This document shows, piece by piece, positions 28,035 through 36,704 of a DNA stretch of 64,000 nt (positions are counted from its first letter, which is position 1; each line of letters begins with the position of its first letter). The stretch lies in assembly GCA_002238645.1 (NCBI GenBank), contig MPMT01000004.1, positions 1 through 64,000 on the forward strand, read 5' to 3'. Under the pieces are notes generated by a model. It made no database searches, had not been told where the DNA came from, and was given only the letters and a program-made list of their open reading frames with translations. The stretch comes from Alphaproteobacteria bacterium bin52. Lineage in GTDB: Bacteria > Pseudomonadota > Alphaproteobacteria > Thalassobaculales > Thalassobaculaceae. The translations under genes and the position numbers were made by a program.

Positions 28035-30131
28035 TCAGGCGCCGAGACTGGCGAACCCCCTGCCCTCGCGGACAAGGCGTTCGAGCAGCGGCGCCGGCCG
28101 CATCCATTCGCCGTGTTCCCGATGCCACCGCTGCATGGCCTCGAGGATCCGGTCAAGGCCGACACTGTCGGCCCAGAACATCGGACCGCCCCGCCAGCGT
28201 GGGAAACCGTAGCCGTGAATCCAGATCACGTCGATATCAGAGGGACGGATCGCCAGCCCTTCCTCCAGGATCTTGGCCGCCTCGTTGACCAGCGGGTACA
28301 TGCAGCGTTCCAGGATCTCCCCGTCAGGGATGTCGCGGCGCTCGATACCCGCCTGCTGCGAGGCGGCAACGATGAGCCGCTCGATGTCCGGGTCCGGAAC
28401 CGGCACCCGGCTGCCCGTTTCGTAGCGATACCAGCCCGCTCCGGTCTTCTGGCCGAAACGGCCCTGTTCGCAGATCCGGTCGGCGACGTCCGAATAGCGC
28501 ATGTTACTCGGCCGCTCGGCACGTTTGCGCTGGCGGATCCGCCAGCCCACATCCAGGCCCGCCAGGTCGCCCATGGCGAAGGGGCCCATCGGAAACCCGA
28601 AATCGTAGATCACCCGGTCGACCTGTTGCGGCAGGGCGCCCTCCTCGATCAGGAAGCCGGCCTCGCGCCCGTACTGGTGCAGCATGCGATTGCCCACGAA
28701 TCCGTCGCAAACGCCAACGAGAACCCCGACCTTGCCGATGGTGCGCGCCATGTCCATGACGGTGGCGATGGTCTCGTGCGACGAACGGACGCCGCGCACG
28801 TTCTCCAGCAGCCGCATGACATTGGCCGGGCTGAAGAAATGGGTCCCGATCACGTCCTCCGGGCGGCCGGTCACCGCCGCGATCTCGTCGACGTCGAGCG
28901 TCGAGGTGTTGGTGGCCAGGATCGCGCCGGACCGACACACCCCGTCGAGCGCACGGAACACCTCTTTCTTCAGTTCCATTTCCTCGAACACCGCCTCGAT
29001 GACGATGTCGGCGCTCCCCACGTCAGCCAGTTCGGTCGAACCGGTGATCAGTGACATGCGCCGTTCCATCTCGTCCGCCGCCAGCCGGCCGCGCGAGACG
29101 GTGGTGGCATAGGTATTGCGCACCCGCTCAAGACCGGCATCGAGTGCTGCGCGCTCGGTTTCGACCACGGTGACCGGAATCCCGGCGTTGGCAAAATTCA
29201 TCGCGATGCCGCCGCCCATGGTCCCGCATCCGACGACGGCTGCGGTCCCGATGGTCCGTCCCCGGGTCTCGCGGGGCAGGTCCGGGATGCGCCCGCACTC
29301 GCGCTCGGCGAAGAATGCGTGACGCAGTGACCGGGATTCGGGCGCGGCGACCAGTGACACGAATGTCTCGCGCTCGAACCGCAGCCCCTCGTCGAACGGC
29401 CTGTTGACTGCCGCCTCGACACAGTCGACACAGGCATACGGCGCGTTGCGGCCGCGCGCCGAGCGTGCCATGCCGGCACGGAAGGTCTCGAACAGCTCCG
29501 GAGTGGCGCGGGCCGCGGCGAGTGCGTCGTCGCAGTCGCGGACACGGCGCACCGTCCCGTCGGCGGCGAGCCGCCTTGCCGCCGCGACAGAAGCTTCGAG
29601 CAGGTCGCCGTCCGCCACCTCGTCGATGATGCCGAGTTCGCGGGCCTGGTCGGCGCCGATCAGCCGGCCCGAAACAATGAGCTCGAGCGCCGCTTCCGTC
29701 CCGATCAGCCTCGGCAGCCGCTGGGTTCCCCCGGCGCCCGGGACAATGCCGAGCGTCACCTCGGGCAGCCCGACCCGGCTTCCGGGTGCCGCAACCCGGT
29801 AGTGGGTCCCGAGCGCGAGTTCGAGCCCGCCACCGGCCGCGACCCCGTGGATGGCCGAGACCACGGGCCGTTCGGACCCTTCGAGCGCCGCGATCACCTG
29901 GTTGAGGTCCGGTGTCCCCGGCGGCGGGGTGGAGTTGAATTCACGGATGTCGGCGCCGGCGCTGTACATCCGTCCCTCGCCGATCAGCACGATGGCCTCA
30001 ACCGCGGGATCGAGTCCCGCGATCGCGTCCGCGAGCCCGCTGCGCAGTGGCGCACCGAGGCCGTTGACCGGGGGATTGTTCATGCGGAGGACCGCGACCG
30101 GTCCGTGGCGTTCGGATGTGACTGCACTCAT
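28035..30131 (-). CDS. bifunctional enoyl-CoA hydratase / 3-hydroxyacyl-CoA dehydrogenase
   Basis: 698 aa. Does two beta-oxidation steps: hydration of enoyl-CoA and NAD oxidation of the 3-hydroxyacyl-CoA. The N-terminal crotonase fold (1-190) has [24 protein letters not shown] and [35 protein letters not shown] with the catalytic Glu pair region. The NAD motif [14 protein letters not shown] is near 297-310, [12 protein letters not shown] and [15 protein letters not shown] follow, and the C-terminal domain has GFVGNRML. The layout is like the peroxisomal MFE1/FadJ type. ATG 30131 is preceded by a weak purine run and starts the crotonase domain; the longer open frame upstream is not coding in style. 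Confidence 0.92.
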   Translation of the reverse strand: MSAVTSERHGPVAVLRMNNPPVNGLGAPLRSGLADAIAGLDPAVEAIVLIGEGRMYSAGADIREFNSTPPPGTPDLNQVIAALEGSERPVVSAIHGVAAGGGLELALGTHYRVAAPGSRVGLPEVTLGIVPGAGGTQRLPRLIGTEAALELIVSGRLIGADQARELGIIDEVADGDLLEASVAAARRLAADGTVRRVRDCDDALAAARATPELFETFRAGMARSARGRNAPYACVDCVEAAVNRPFDEGLRFERETFVSLVAAPESRSLRHAFFAERECGRIPDLPRETRGRTIGTAAVVGCGTMGGGIAMNFANAGIPVTVVETERAALDAGLERVRNTYATTVSRGRLAADEMERRMSLITGSTELADVGSADIVIEAVFEEMELKKEVFRALDGVCRSGAILATNTSTLDVDEIAAVTGRPEDVIGTHFFSPANVMRLLENVRGVRSSHETIATVMDMARTIGKVGVLVGVCDGFVGNRMLHQYGREAGFLIEEGALPQQVDRVIYDFGFPMGPFAMGDLAGLDVGWRIRQRKRAERPSNMRYSDVADRICEQGRFGQKTGAGWYRYETGSRVPVPDPDIERLIVAASQQAGIERRDIPDGEILERCMYPLVNEAAKILEEGLAIRPSDIDVIWIHGYGFPRWRGGPMFWADSVGLDRILEAMQRWHREHGEWMRPAPLLERLVREGRGFASLGA

Positions 30132-30220
30132 GGTCTTCGGTCTCCGTCCCTCTGCGTGCCGGCGGCAGGGCCGGCACCGTGCGCCAGCCCGTCCGTCCGG
30201 GCCAGTGTCTCCCCGCCAGC

Positions 30221-31186
30221 CTATCCGTGCGAGAGTTCGGCCTCGAGTGCCCGGCCCACCGCCTGCTGGGCGGTTTCCGCCTCGTCGATGATCCCGACCA
30301 GGCCGAAAAACGCGTGCAGCACGCCCGGATACTCGATGAACGACACCGATACCCCGGCCTCGATAAGGCTGGTGGAATAGGCTCTCGCGTCGTCCCGCAG
30401 CACATCGCAGCCGGCGGCGATCACGATGGCGGGCGGCAGACCGGCGAGCGAGGGCGCGAGCAGCGGCGATGCCCGCCAGTCCGCGTGGCGGGCCGGGTCG
30501 GATCCGAGGTAGTGCTGCTGGAACCAGGTCATGGTGTCGGCCTCGAGGATTCCGTAACCGGTTCCGAACTGTCGGTAGCTCCCGCTCTCGCACCGGTAGT
30601 CGGACACCGGATAGACCAGGACCTGAAGCCGCAGCGGCGGACCGCCCGCGTCGCGGGCCATGATGGCCACCACCGCGGCAAGATTGCCGCCGGCGCTGTC
30701 GCCGCCGACCGCGATGCGTTCCGGATCGATGCCGAAACGCTCAGCGTTCTCCGCCGCCCATTGCAGCGCCGCGTAACTGTCCTCCACCGCCGCTGGGAAC
30801 ACATGTTCGGGTGCGAGACGGTAGTCGACGGACAGGACCGCGACATTGCCGTGGTGGCAGAGACCGCGGGCGACGCCGTCATGGCTGTACAGGCTGCCGA
30901 TGACGTGACCACCGCCGTGGTAGTAGACCAGCAGTCCCGGCCTGTGGGCCCAGCGCGGCAGGTACAGCCGGGCCGGGATCAGGCCCGCCGGTCCCGGCAG
31001 GCGCAGCTCAACGGTCGATCCCACTTCCGGAGGCAGGACCTCGCGCGCGGCGACCGCGCGCTCCATCTGTTCACGGGCGACCGCAACCGACAGCGAGGTC
31101 ATCGGGGGCAGGTCGAGAGCTGCGAGCTTGCTCAGGAATTCTGCAGTCTGCGGGGTGACGTCTGCAGGGGGCGTGTAGCGTGTCAT
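30221..31186 (-). CDS. alpha/beta hydrolase (HSL-type lipase/esterase)
   Basis: 321 aa. Hydrolyses short or medium acyl esters. The oxyanion-hole motif HGGG is at 90-93 (YYHGGGHVIGS), the nucleophile Ser is in GDSAGG (162-167), the Asp in CDVLRDDARAY near 264, and the His in GVLHAFF near 293, all in HSL-family order. Start ATG overlaps the stop of the next upstream gene by four bases (ATGA), so it is translationally coupled. It probably releases the carboxylic acid or alcohol that the neighbouring beta-oxidation genes process. Confidence 0.9.
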   Translation of the reverse strand: MTRYTPPADVTPQTAEFLSKLAALDLPPMTSLSVAVAREQMERAVAAREVLPPEVGSTVELRLPGPAGLIPARLYLPRWAHRPGLLVYYHGGGHVIGSLYSHDGVARGLCHHGNVAVLSVDYRLAPEHVFPAAVEDSYAALQWAAENAERFGIDPERIAVGGDSAGGNLAAVVAIMARDAGGPPLRLQVLVYPVSDYRCESGSYRQFGTGYGILEADTMTWFQQHYLGSDPARHADWRASPLLAPSLAGLPPAIVIAAGCDVLRDDARAYSTSLIEAGVSVSFIEYPGVLHAFFGLVGIIDEAETAQQAVGRALEAELSHG

Positions 31187-31977
31187 GCTTCGGTCTCCAG
31201 GAACGCGACGAGAGCGGCTGCAACGTCATCGGGCCGGTCGAAGTCGGCCTGATGACCGGCGCCTTCGATTACGGTCTCGGATACCGGTCCCCCGGGGCCG
31301 TCACGGTAGAGGCGGCGATGGCCGGGTGGAACCATCCGGTCCTCCGCTCCCCAGACGACGAGGGTCGGGCAGGTGATGCGGCCGATGCGCCCTCCCAGAC
31401 CGGTCTCGCCGTTTGGCCACAGCAGCCGGGCGGCAGCCTCGTTGGCGCGGATCTGCGAGACATCCCACTCGATCTCGTCGGCGTCGGGCGGCATCCGGCG
31501 GTACTGCTCGAGTACCCCGGGGCAGGAGGAAAGCAGGGCCAGCTGCTCGGAATGGGTGGCGCCCCAGTGATCGGCGATGACCGTGTCGCCATCGTTGATG
31601 CCCAGTGGCGAGACCAGCACGAGGCGCCGGACCATGTCGGGCCAGACCGCGGCGACATCGGCCGCCAGCGCCGCACCGAGCGACACTCCCGCCAGGTCGG
31701 CACCGGAAAGCCCGCTGGCGGCCAGCAGGTCCTGGGTCCGCAGCAACCAGTCGAGCTGGGTGTCGAGTTCGACATGTGCCCGCCCGCCGCCGCCCGGAAA
31801 CCCCGGCAGCGAGGGGACGACCACTGTGCGATGGCGGGCCAGGCGGGCGAGAAACGGGGTCCAGTGCAGGAACCCGCCGAAGCCCGCGAGGACGCCGAGC
31901 GGTGCTCCGGTGCCTGCGGTCCAGACCCGATACGGAGCGCCCGCGACCTCGACGGTCGTCTCGTGCTCCGGGCTCAT
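31183..31977 (-). CDS. alpha/beta hydrolase
   Basis: 264 aa. Small soluble hydrolase of the BioH/MhpC style. The nucleophile elbow GVSLG is at 97-101 (Ser99), the oxyanion region LAGFGGFLHWTPF near 30-42, and the catalytic His in GAGHQADF near 243. The start overlaps the LLM stop (ATGA) and the stop overlaps the next hydrolase start, so three consecutive genes are coupled. Such hydrolases near flavin monooxygenases often cleave C-C or ester bonds of ring-opened or oxygenated products; that role here is an inference from context. Confidence 0.85.
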   Translation of the reverse strand: MSPEHETTVEVAGAPYRVWTAGTGAPLGVLAGFGGFLHWTPFLARLARHRTVVVPSLPGFPGGGGRAHVELDTQLDWLLRTQDLLAASGLSGADLAGVSLGAALAADVAAVWPDMVRRLVLVSPLGINDGDTVIADHWGATHSEQLALLSSCPGVLEQYRRMPPDADEIEWDVSQIRANEAAARLLWPNGETGLGGRIGRITCPTLVVWGAEDRMVPPGHRRLYRDGPGGPVSETVIEGAGHQADFDRPDDVAAALVAFLETEA

Positions 31978-33242
31978 TCCGCCGCTGCCAGGGTGCCGGA
32001 GAGGCCGGCGTCGGGCACGGCACGCTCCGCTGCCGGCAGCGGATTCGGCCACCAGTGATTCTGCCAGCGGTCATCGAAGTGGTCGGCAAGCTGGGGCATC
32101 ACGCGGGTTGCGAACATGCGGGTGTTGTAGGCGGTCAGGTCGCGGTCCATGTTTCCGTACTGGCACAGCAGCATCAGGTGGCCGACATTCATCTCGGTCA
32201 CGGCATGTCGCAGCTGCTCTGCGACCTCGTCGGGACTTCCGACAATGACGTAGCCCTGCTCGACAATGTCCTCCATCGCGGTCGCCGTGCGTGCGCGGGC
32301 GGTTGCCTTGCGCGCCGCGGCGGCGACCTGTCCCTCGACGCGGGCGCGGATCGTCGCCTCGGTGGTGTAGCCGGGCGGTTGCACGAACCGCGGGTCCAGA
32401 TGCAGGCAGCGGCCGTAGAAGTACTCGGCCGGTTCGCGGTACAGCCGGATCGCCTCCTCCCGGGTCTCGGCGACGCCGACGAACTGCAGGAAACCGGCAC
32501 GGTACGGGTTGCGGTCCTTGCCGAGGCGATCCATCTCGTTCCAGAACCCGCGCATGGTCGACAGCCCGATCCGGTAGCCGAAGTAGGACAGGTAGCAGTA
32601 GACGTAGTCCATCTCGGCGCACCACCTCCAGGTCTCCACCGACCCGCCGCCCGGGATCCAGATCGGGGGATGCGGCTTCTGCAGCGTGTGCGGCCAGATG
32701 TTGACGTACCGCAGCTGGTTGTAGCGGCCGTTGAACGAAAAGACCCGGCGTTCGGTCCAGGCCCGTTTGACCAGGTCGTGCGCCTCGAGGTAGCGGTCCC
32801 GCAGCATGCTCGGGTTCTGCCCGTAGGCGTAGCAGGTGTCCATCGGCGTGCCGACCGGGAAGCCGGCGATCAGGCGACCGCCGGAGATGCAGTCGATCAT
32901 GGCCATTTCCTCGGCTACCCGGGTCGGCGGGTTGTAGAGTGCGAGGCTGTTGCCCATGACGCAGATCATGGTCTCGGACGTGCTCCGCGCCAGCGACGAG
33001 GCGATCAGGTTCGGCGACGGCATCAGCCCGTAGCCGTTGGCGTGATGCTCGTTGACACAGACGGCGTCGAAACCGCAGGTTCCGGCGTATTCGAGTTCGT
33101 CCATGAAGTCGTTGTACATCACGTGGGCGCGGCGGGGATCGAACAGTGTGGAGTCGATGTTCACCCACACGCCGGGATTGCGCTCCCGGAAGTCATCGGG
33201 CAGTTCGGTGTAGGGCATCAGGTGAAACCACAGGAACTTCAT
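31974..33242 (-). CDS. LLM-class flavin-dependent oxidoreductase
   Basis: 422 aa. Luciferase-like monooxygenase with NEHHANGYG (64-72), an N-terminal strand MKFLWFHLMPY, and the conserved SGGRLIAGFPVGTPMD region near 120-135. The C-terminal part has VGSPDEVAEQLRH. It is only distantly like the LLM protein at 4892. First gene of the minus-strand catabolic run; the following hydrolase start overlaps its stop. ATG 33242 is chosen over a frame extending 21 codons upstream because the strand begins there. 138 bp upstream lies the divergent ogt gene. Confidence 0.88.
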   Translation of the reverse strand: MKFLWFHLMPYTELPDDFRERNPGVWVNIDSTLFDPRRAHVMYNDFMDELEYAGTCGFDAVCVNEHHANGYGLMPSPNLIASSLARSTSETMICVMGNSLALYNPPTRVAEEMAMIDCISGGRLIAGFPVGTPMDTCYAYGQNPSMLRDRYLEAHDLVKRAWTERRVFSFNGRYNQLRYVNIWPHTLQKPHPPIWIPGGGSVETWRWCAEMDYVYCYLSYFGYRIGLSTMRGFWNEMDRLGKDRNPYRAGFLQFVGVAETREEAIRLYREPAEYFYGRCLHLDPRFVQPPGYTTEATIRARVEGQVAAAARKATARARTATAMEDIVEQGYVIVGSPDEVAEQLRHAVTEMNVGHLMLLCQYGNMDRDLTAYNTRMFATRVMPQLADHFDDRWQNHWWPNPLPAAERAVPDAGLSGTLAAAE

Positions 33243-33380
33243 GCTAGTCTCCCGCGTCGCCGGTCTGTTGCCGCAAGTCATGCCCGAGAACGGGACGCCG
33301 GACAAGCGTTCCGGGGAACGCCGAATGGCCGGATCACCGACCTGATGAGCGATGAAACGGTGGCAGGAGGAGGATGACTA

Positions 33381-33890
33381 ATGACGCATGCAAGCGCCCG
33401 ACACGTGACATGCTACGCCATGCTGGACACGCCGGTCGGTCCGCTGCTGATCGGCGGCGACGGGAGCGATGTGCTGCTGATCGGGTTTTCCGGTGGCTCG
33501 CGAGCGGTCGCGCCCGGGCGGGACTGGCGGCGGGACGACAGCCTGTATCCCGAGGCGCGGACGCAGATCGCCGAGTATTTCGGCGGAGGGCGCACCCGTT
33601 TCGACTTCCCCATGCGCATGGTCGGAACCCCGTTCCAGCGAGCGGTATGGCAGGCGCTGCTCGATGTTCCCTACGGGAGCACCGCGGCCTACAGGGACCT
33701 TGCGGCCGCCGTCGGCAGGCCGGGAGCGAACCAGGCGGTCGGGGCCGCGAACGGCGCCAATCCGCTGCCGCTTGCCGTGCCGTGTCATCGGGTGATCGGG
33801 GCGGACGGCTCGCTGACTGGCTACGGTGGCGGGCTCGACGTCAAGCGGATGCTGCTCGCCCACGAACAGCAGCACGCGGCCGGCGTGTGA
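33381..33890 (+). CDS. ogt: methylated-DNA--protein-cysteine methyltransferase
   Basis: 169 aa. Suicide repair protein moving the methyl group from O6-methylguanine to its own Cys. The acceptor Cys135 is in PCHRV (134-138), followed by GADGSLTGYGGGLDVKRMLLAHE. The helix-turn-helix region GTPFQRAVWQALLDVPYGSTAAYRDLAAAVGRP comes before it. Preceded by AGGAGGA. The last codons lie in a 34 bp tandem duplication. It is an isolated repair gene between two catabolic clusters. Confidence 0.93.
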   Translation: MTHASARHVTCYAMLDTPVGPLLIGGDGSDVLLIGFSGGSRAVAPGRDWRRDDSLYPEARTQIAEYFGGGRTRFDFPMRMVGTPFQRAVWQALLDVPYGSTAAYRDLAAAVGRPGANQAVGAANGANPLPLAVPCHRVIGADGSLTGYGGGLDVKRMLLAHEQQHAAGV

Positions 33891-33934
33891 CCCGCCGCAC
33901 CAGCAGCACGCGGCCGGCGTGTGACCCGCCGCAC
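33867..33934 (+). repeat. perfect 34-bp tandem duplication across the ogt stop codon
   Basis: Bases 33867-33900 (beginning cagcagcacgcgg and ending cccgccgcac) are repeated exactly at 33901-33934, with a further cagca at the start of a third copy. The first copy contains the last codons and the TGA of ogt; the second lies in the gap before the M20 amidohydrolase. A recent slippage or unequal crossover event. Confidence 0.95.
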
Positions 33935-33988
33935 CAGCAACCGGCGGGCCGCGACCGGCGGCGCGCGAACCGGGAGAGATGAAGGTCC

Positions 33989-35164
33989 ATGCCGATTCAC
34001 AATCGAATAGCCGAATACCATGACGACCTGACGGCGACGCGCCGCGACATCCATGCCAATCCGGAGCTCGGGTTCAAGGAACACCGGACCTCGGCATTGG
34101 TTGCCGAACAGCTGGAGTCCTGGGGCATCGAGGTGCACCGCGGGCTTGCGGGCACCGGTGTTGTCGGCGTGCTCAGGGGCCGCGGGTCGGAGTCCCGCGC
34201 CATCGGCATCCGTGCCGATATGGATGCGCTGCCGATGCAGGAGGAAGGCGACGTGCCGCACCGCTCGACGGTTGACGGCAGGATGCACGCCTGCGGCCAT
34301 GACGGGCATACCACCATCCTGCTCGGGGCGGCGCGCTACCTCGCCGAGACACGGAATTTCGACGGAACGGTGAACTTCATCTTCCAGCCGGCCGAGGAAG
34401 GCGGCGGCGGCGGCAGGGTGATGGTCGAGGACGGGCTGTTCGAGAAGTTTCCGTGCGAGGCCGTGTGGGGCCTGCACAACGCTCCGGACCTGCCGGCGGG
34501 AACCATTGCCGCGGCACCCGGGCCGATCATGGCGGCGGCCGATGGCTGCAAGATCACCATCGAGGCACGCGGCTCGCATGCCGCGATGCCGCACTACTCG
34601 ATCGATCCGATCGCAATCGCGGTGCAGCTGTACACCGCCATGCAGACCATCGTGTCCCGCAATGTCGACCCCCTGAAGTCGGCGGTGGTCAGCGTCACCA
34701 CTTTCCACGCCGGATCAGCGCACAACGTGATCCCGGAGACCGCGGAACTCTCGGCAACGATTCGAACCTTCGATCCGGAAGTCCGTGAACTGATCAGGAA
34801 GCGGATCAGCGAACTGTGCGCCGGAATGGAGGCGATGCACGGGGCCTCGGTCCGGGCCGAGTACACCTACGGCTATCCGCCGACCGTCAACCACGAGGCC
34901 CAGACCCGGATCGCGCTCGACATCGCACGCGACGTGGCCGGAGAGGCGATGACCCGGGACGACGTTCCGCCGGTCATGGGCAGTGAGGACTTCTCCTACA
35001 TGCTCGAGGCGCGGCCGGGAGCGTTCCTGTGGCTCGGTTCCGGCAGGACCGACTCCGATCCCGGACTGCACCATCCGCGCTACGACTTCAATGACGAGGT
35101 GCTGACCCTGGGGGCATCCTACTGGGCGCGGCTGGTGGAGTCCGCCCTGCCCCGTGCCGGGTGA
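33989..35164 (+). CDS. M20-family metallo-amidohydrolase (hippurate hydrolase-like)
   Basis: 391 aa. Cleaves an N-acyl amide bond with two metal ions. Metal ligands are visible in RADMDALPMQEE, HACGHDGHTTILL, PAEEGGGGGRVMVEDGLF and the late MGSEDFSYML; the lid domain with HAAMPHYSIDPI interrupts it. Full length for the HipO/IAA-amino-acid hydrolase group. It stands alone on the plus strand, 180 bp ahead of the molybdenum hydroxylase genes, and may prepare the substrate for that enzyme, although this is an inference. The ribosome site is GAGAGATGAAGG. Confidence 0.92.
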   Translation: MPIHNRIAEYHDDLTATRRDIHANPELGFKEHRTSALVAEQLESWGIEVHRGLAGTGVVGVLRGRGSESRAIGIRADMDALPMQEEGDVPHRSTVDGRMHACGHDGHTTILLGAARYLAETRNFDGTVNFIFQPAEEGGGGGRVMVEDGLFEKFPCEAVWGLHNAPDLPAGTIAAAPGPIMAAADGCKITIEARGSHAAMPHYSIDPIAIAVQLYTAMQTIVSRNVDPLKSAVVSVTTFHAGSAHNVIPETAELSATIRTFDPEVRELIRKRISELCAGMEAMHGASVRAEYTYGYPPTVNHEAQTRIALDIARDVAGEAMTRDDVPPVMGSEDFSYMLEARPGAFLWLGSGRTDSDPGLHHPRYDFNDEVLTLGASYWARLVESALPRAG

Positions 35165-35345
35165 CCCGGCATTGACCGTGACCGGCCGCTGCCGCACACT
35201 GCGGCCTGGCCGGAGACGGTGGCGAGCGCTGCCGTGACGGGGGTGCCGTGTGCGCACCGAATGCTTGCACCACGCTCGTGTCCCGTATAACCAAGGCCAC
35301 GGATACAGCCCAGAGCGAACATCCCAGACGGAGAACGGAATCAAC

Positions 35346-36218
35346 ATGCAGTCAGTCCAATTCGAGGCGCCCGGCACTGTCGAGCAGGCGGTGGCGCTGC
35401 TGGCGGGTGCCACGGGCGACGCCCGTGTTCTGGCCGGGGGAACCGATCTCCTGGTCCAGCTGCGCTCCCACCTGGTCGATCCGGCCCTGGTGGTCGACAT
35501 CAAGCACATCGAGGAAACCCGTACCCTGGTCCGCAACGCCGACGGCAGCTACACCATCGGTTCCGCGGTGGCCGGTGCCGAGGCGCACGAGAACGCGCAG
35601 TTCGTGGCTGACTGGCCGGGCGTGATGGAAGCCTGGGACCTGATCGGGTCGACCCAGATCCAAGGACGCGCCTCGCTCGGCGGCAACCTGTGCAACGCAT
35701 CGCCGGCCGCCGACAGCGTGCCGGCCATGATCGTCGCCGGCATGACGGCCAATATTGCCGGGCCCGGCGGGCGGCGCAGCGTTCCCGTCGGGGAGGTCCC
35801 GGTGGCACCTGGCCGGACCAGCCTGGCGAACGGTGAGTTCGTCGTGAGTTTCACCCTGCCGGCCCGCCCGGCCGGTGGCGGAGACGCCTATCTCCGGCTC
35901 ATCCCGCGGACCGAAATGGACATCGCCGTCGTCGGGTGCGGCGTCGCCCTTGTTCTCGATGGGGGCGGGACCGTGACCTCGGCACGGGTGTCGCTCGGCG
36001 CGGTGGCGCCCACGGTACTCCTGGTCGAGGACGCGGCACGGGCAATCATCGGGACCACGCTTGATGACGATGCTCTTGCGGCGCTTGATGCGGCCTGCCA
36101 GGCGGCGTGCAGCCCGATCAACGACAAGCGGGGTACGATCGTGTACCGAACCCAGGTCGCCGGCGTACTCGCCCGCCGTGCGGCACGTATCGCAGCCGAA
36201 CGCGCAGGGAGCCGATAG
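35346..36218 (+). CDS. molybdenum hydroxylase FAD-binding subunit (CoxM/XdhB-like)
   Basis: 290 aa. Medium subunit passing electrons from the [2Fe-2S] subunit to FAD. The FAD-binding LAGGTDLLVQLR (26-37 region) and GSTQIQGRASLGGNLCNASPAAD match the family. The C-terminal domain IGTTLDDDALAALDAACQAACSPINDKRG is usual. The open frame starts further upstream, but ATG 35346 begins the domain and has GGAGAAC upstream. Followed by the small and large subunits, so the order is M-S-L as in CO-dehydrogenase-type operons. Confidence 0.9.
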   Translation: MQSVQFEAPGTVEQAVALLAGATGDARVLAGGTDLLVQLRSHLVDPALVVDIKHIEETRTLVRNADGSYTIGSAVAGAEAHENAQFVADWPGVMEAWDLIGSTQIQGRASLGGNLCNASPAADSVPAMIVAGMTANIAGPGGRRSVPVGEVPVAPGRTSLANGEFVVSFTLPARPAGGGDAYLRLIPRTEMDIAVVGCGVALVLDGGGTVTSARVSLGAVAPTVLLVEDAARAIIGTTLDDDALAALDAACQAACSPINDKRGTIVYRTQVAGVLARRAARIAAERAGSR

Positions 36219-36221
36219 GAC

Positions 36222-36704
36222 ATGGCCAAGCATCACGTAACCACGACCATCAACGGAGAGCCGGTCGAGTTCCTCTGCTCCACGCGGCAGACGCTGCTCG
36301 ATGTCCTGCGCGACGAACTGAACCTGACCGGCAGCAAGGAAGGCTGCGCATCGGGCGACTGCGGCGCATGCAGCGTCGTGCTTGACGGCCGGCTGGTCTG
36401 TTCCTGCCTGGTGCTTGGCGCCGAGGCGGAAGGCAAGACGGTCGAGACCATCGAGGGAATGGCGCAGGGCGACAGCCTGCACCCGCTGCAGCAGAACTTC
36501 CTCGAGGATGCGGCACTGCAGTGCGGGATCTGCACCCCCGGGTTCCTGGTTGCCGCCAAGGCGCTGCTCGAGCGCAATCCGGACCCGACGGAGACGGAGG
36601 TCCGCTACTGGCTGGCCGGCAATCTCTGCCGGTGTACCGGGTACGACAAGATCATTCGCGCGGTGATGAGAACCGCCGACGAGGTGAGGGGAGAGGCGTC
36701 ATGA
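36222..36704 (+). CDS. molybdenum hydroxylase [2Fe-2S] subunit (CoxS/XdhC-like)
   Basis: 160 aa. Small subunit carrying two [2Fe-2S] clusters. The first cluster has Cys42, Cys47, Cys50 and Cys62 (GCASGDCGACSVVLDGRLVC region); the second has Cys101, Cys104, Cys136 and Cys138 (QCGICTPGF and NLCRCTGY). Its TGA overlaps the ATG of the large subunit (ATGA), so the two are translationally coupled; it begins 3 bp after the M subunit stop. Confidence 0.95.
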   Translation: MAKHHVTTTINGEPVEFLCSTRQTLLDVLRDELNLTGSKEGCASGDCGACSVVLDGRLVCSCLVLGAEAEGKTVETIEGMAQGDSLHPLQQNFLEDAALQCGICTPGFLVAAKALLERNPDPTETEVRYWLAGNLCRCTGYDKIIRAVMRTADEVRGEAS

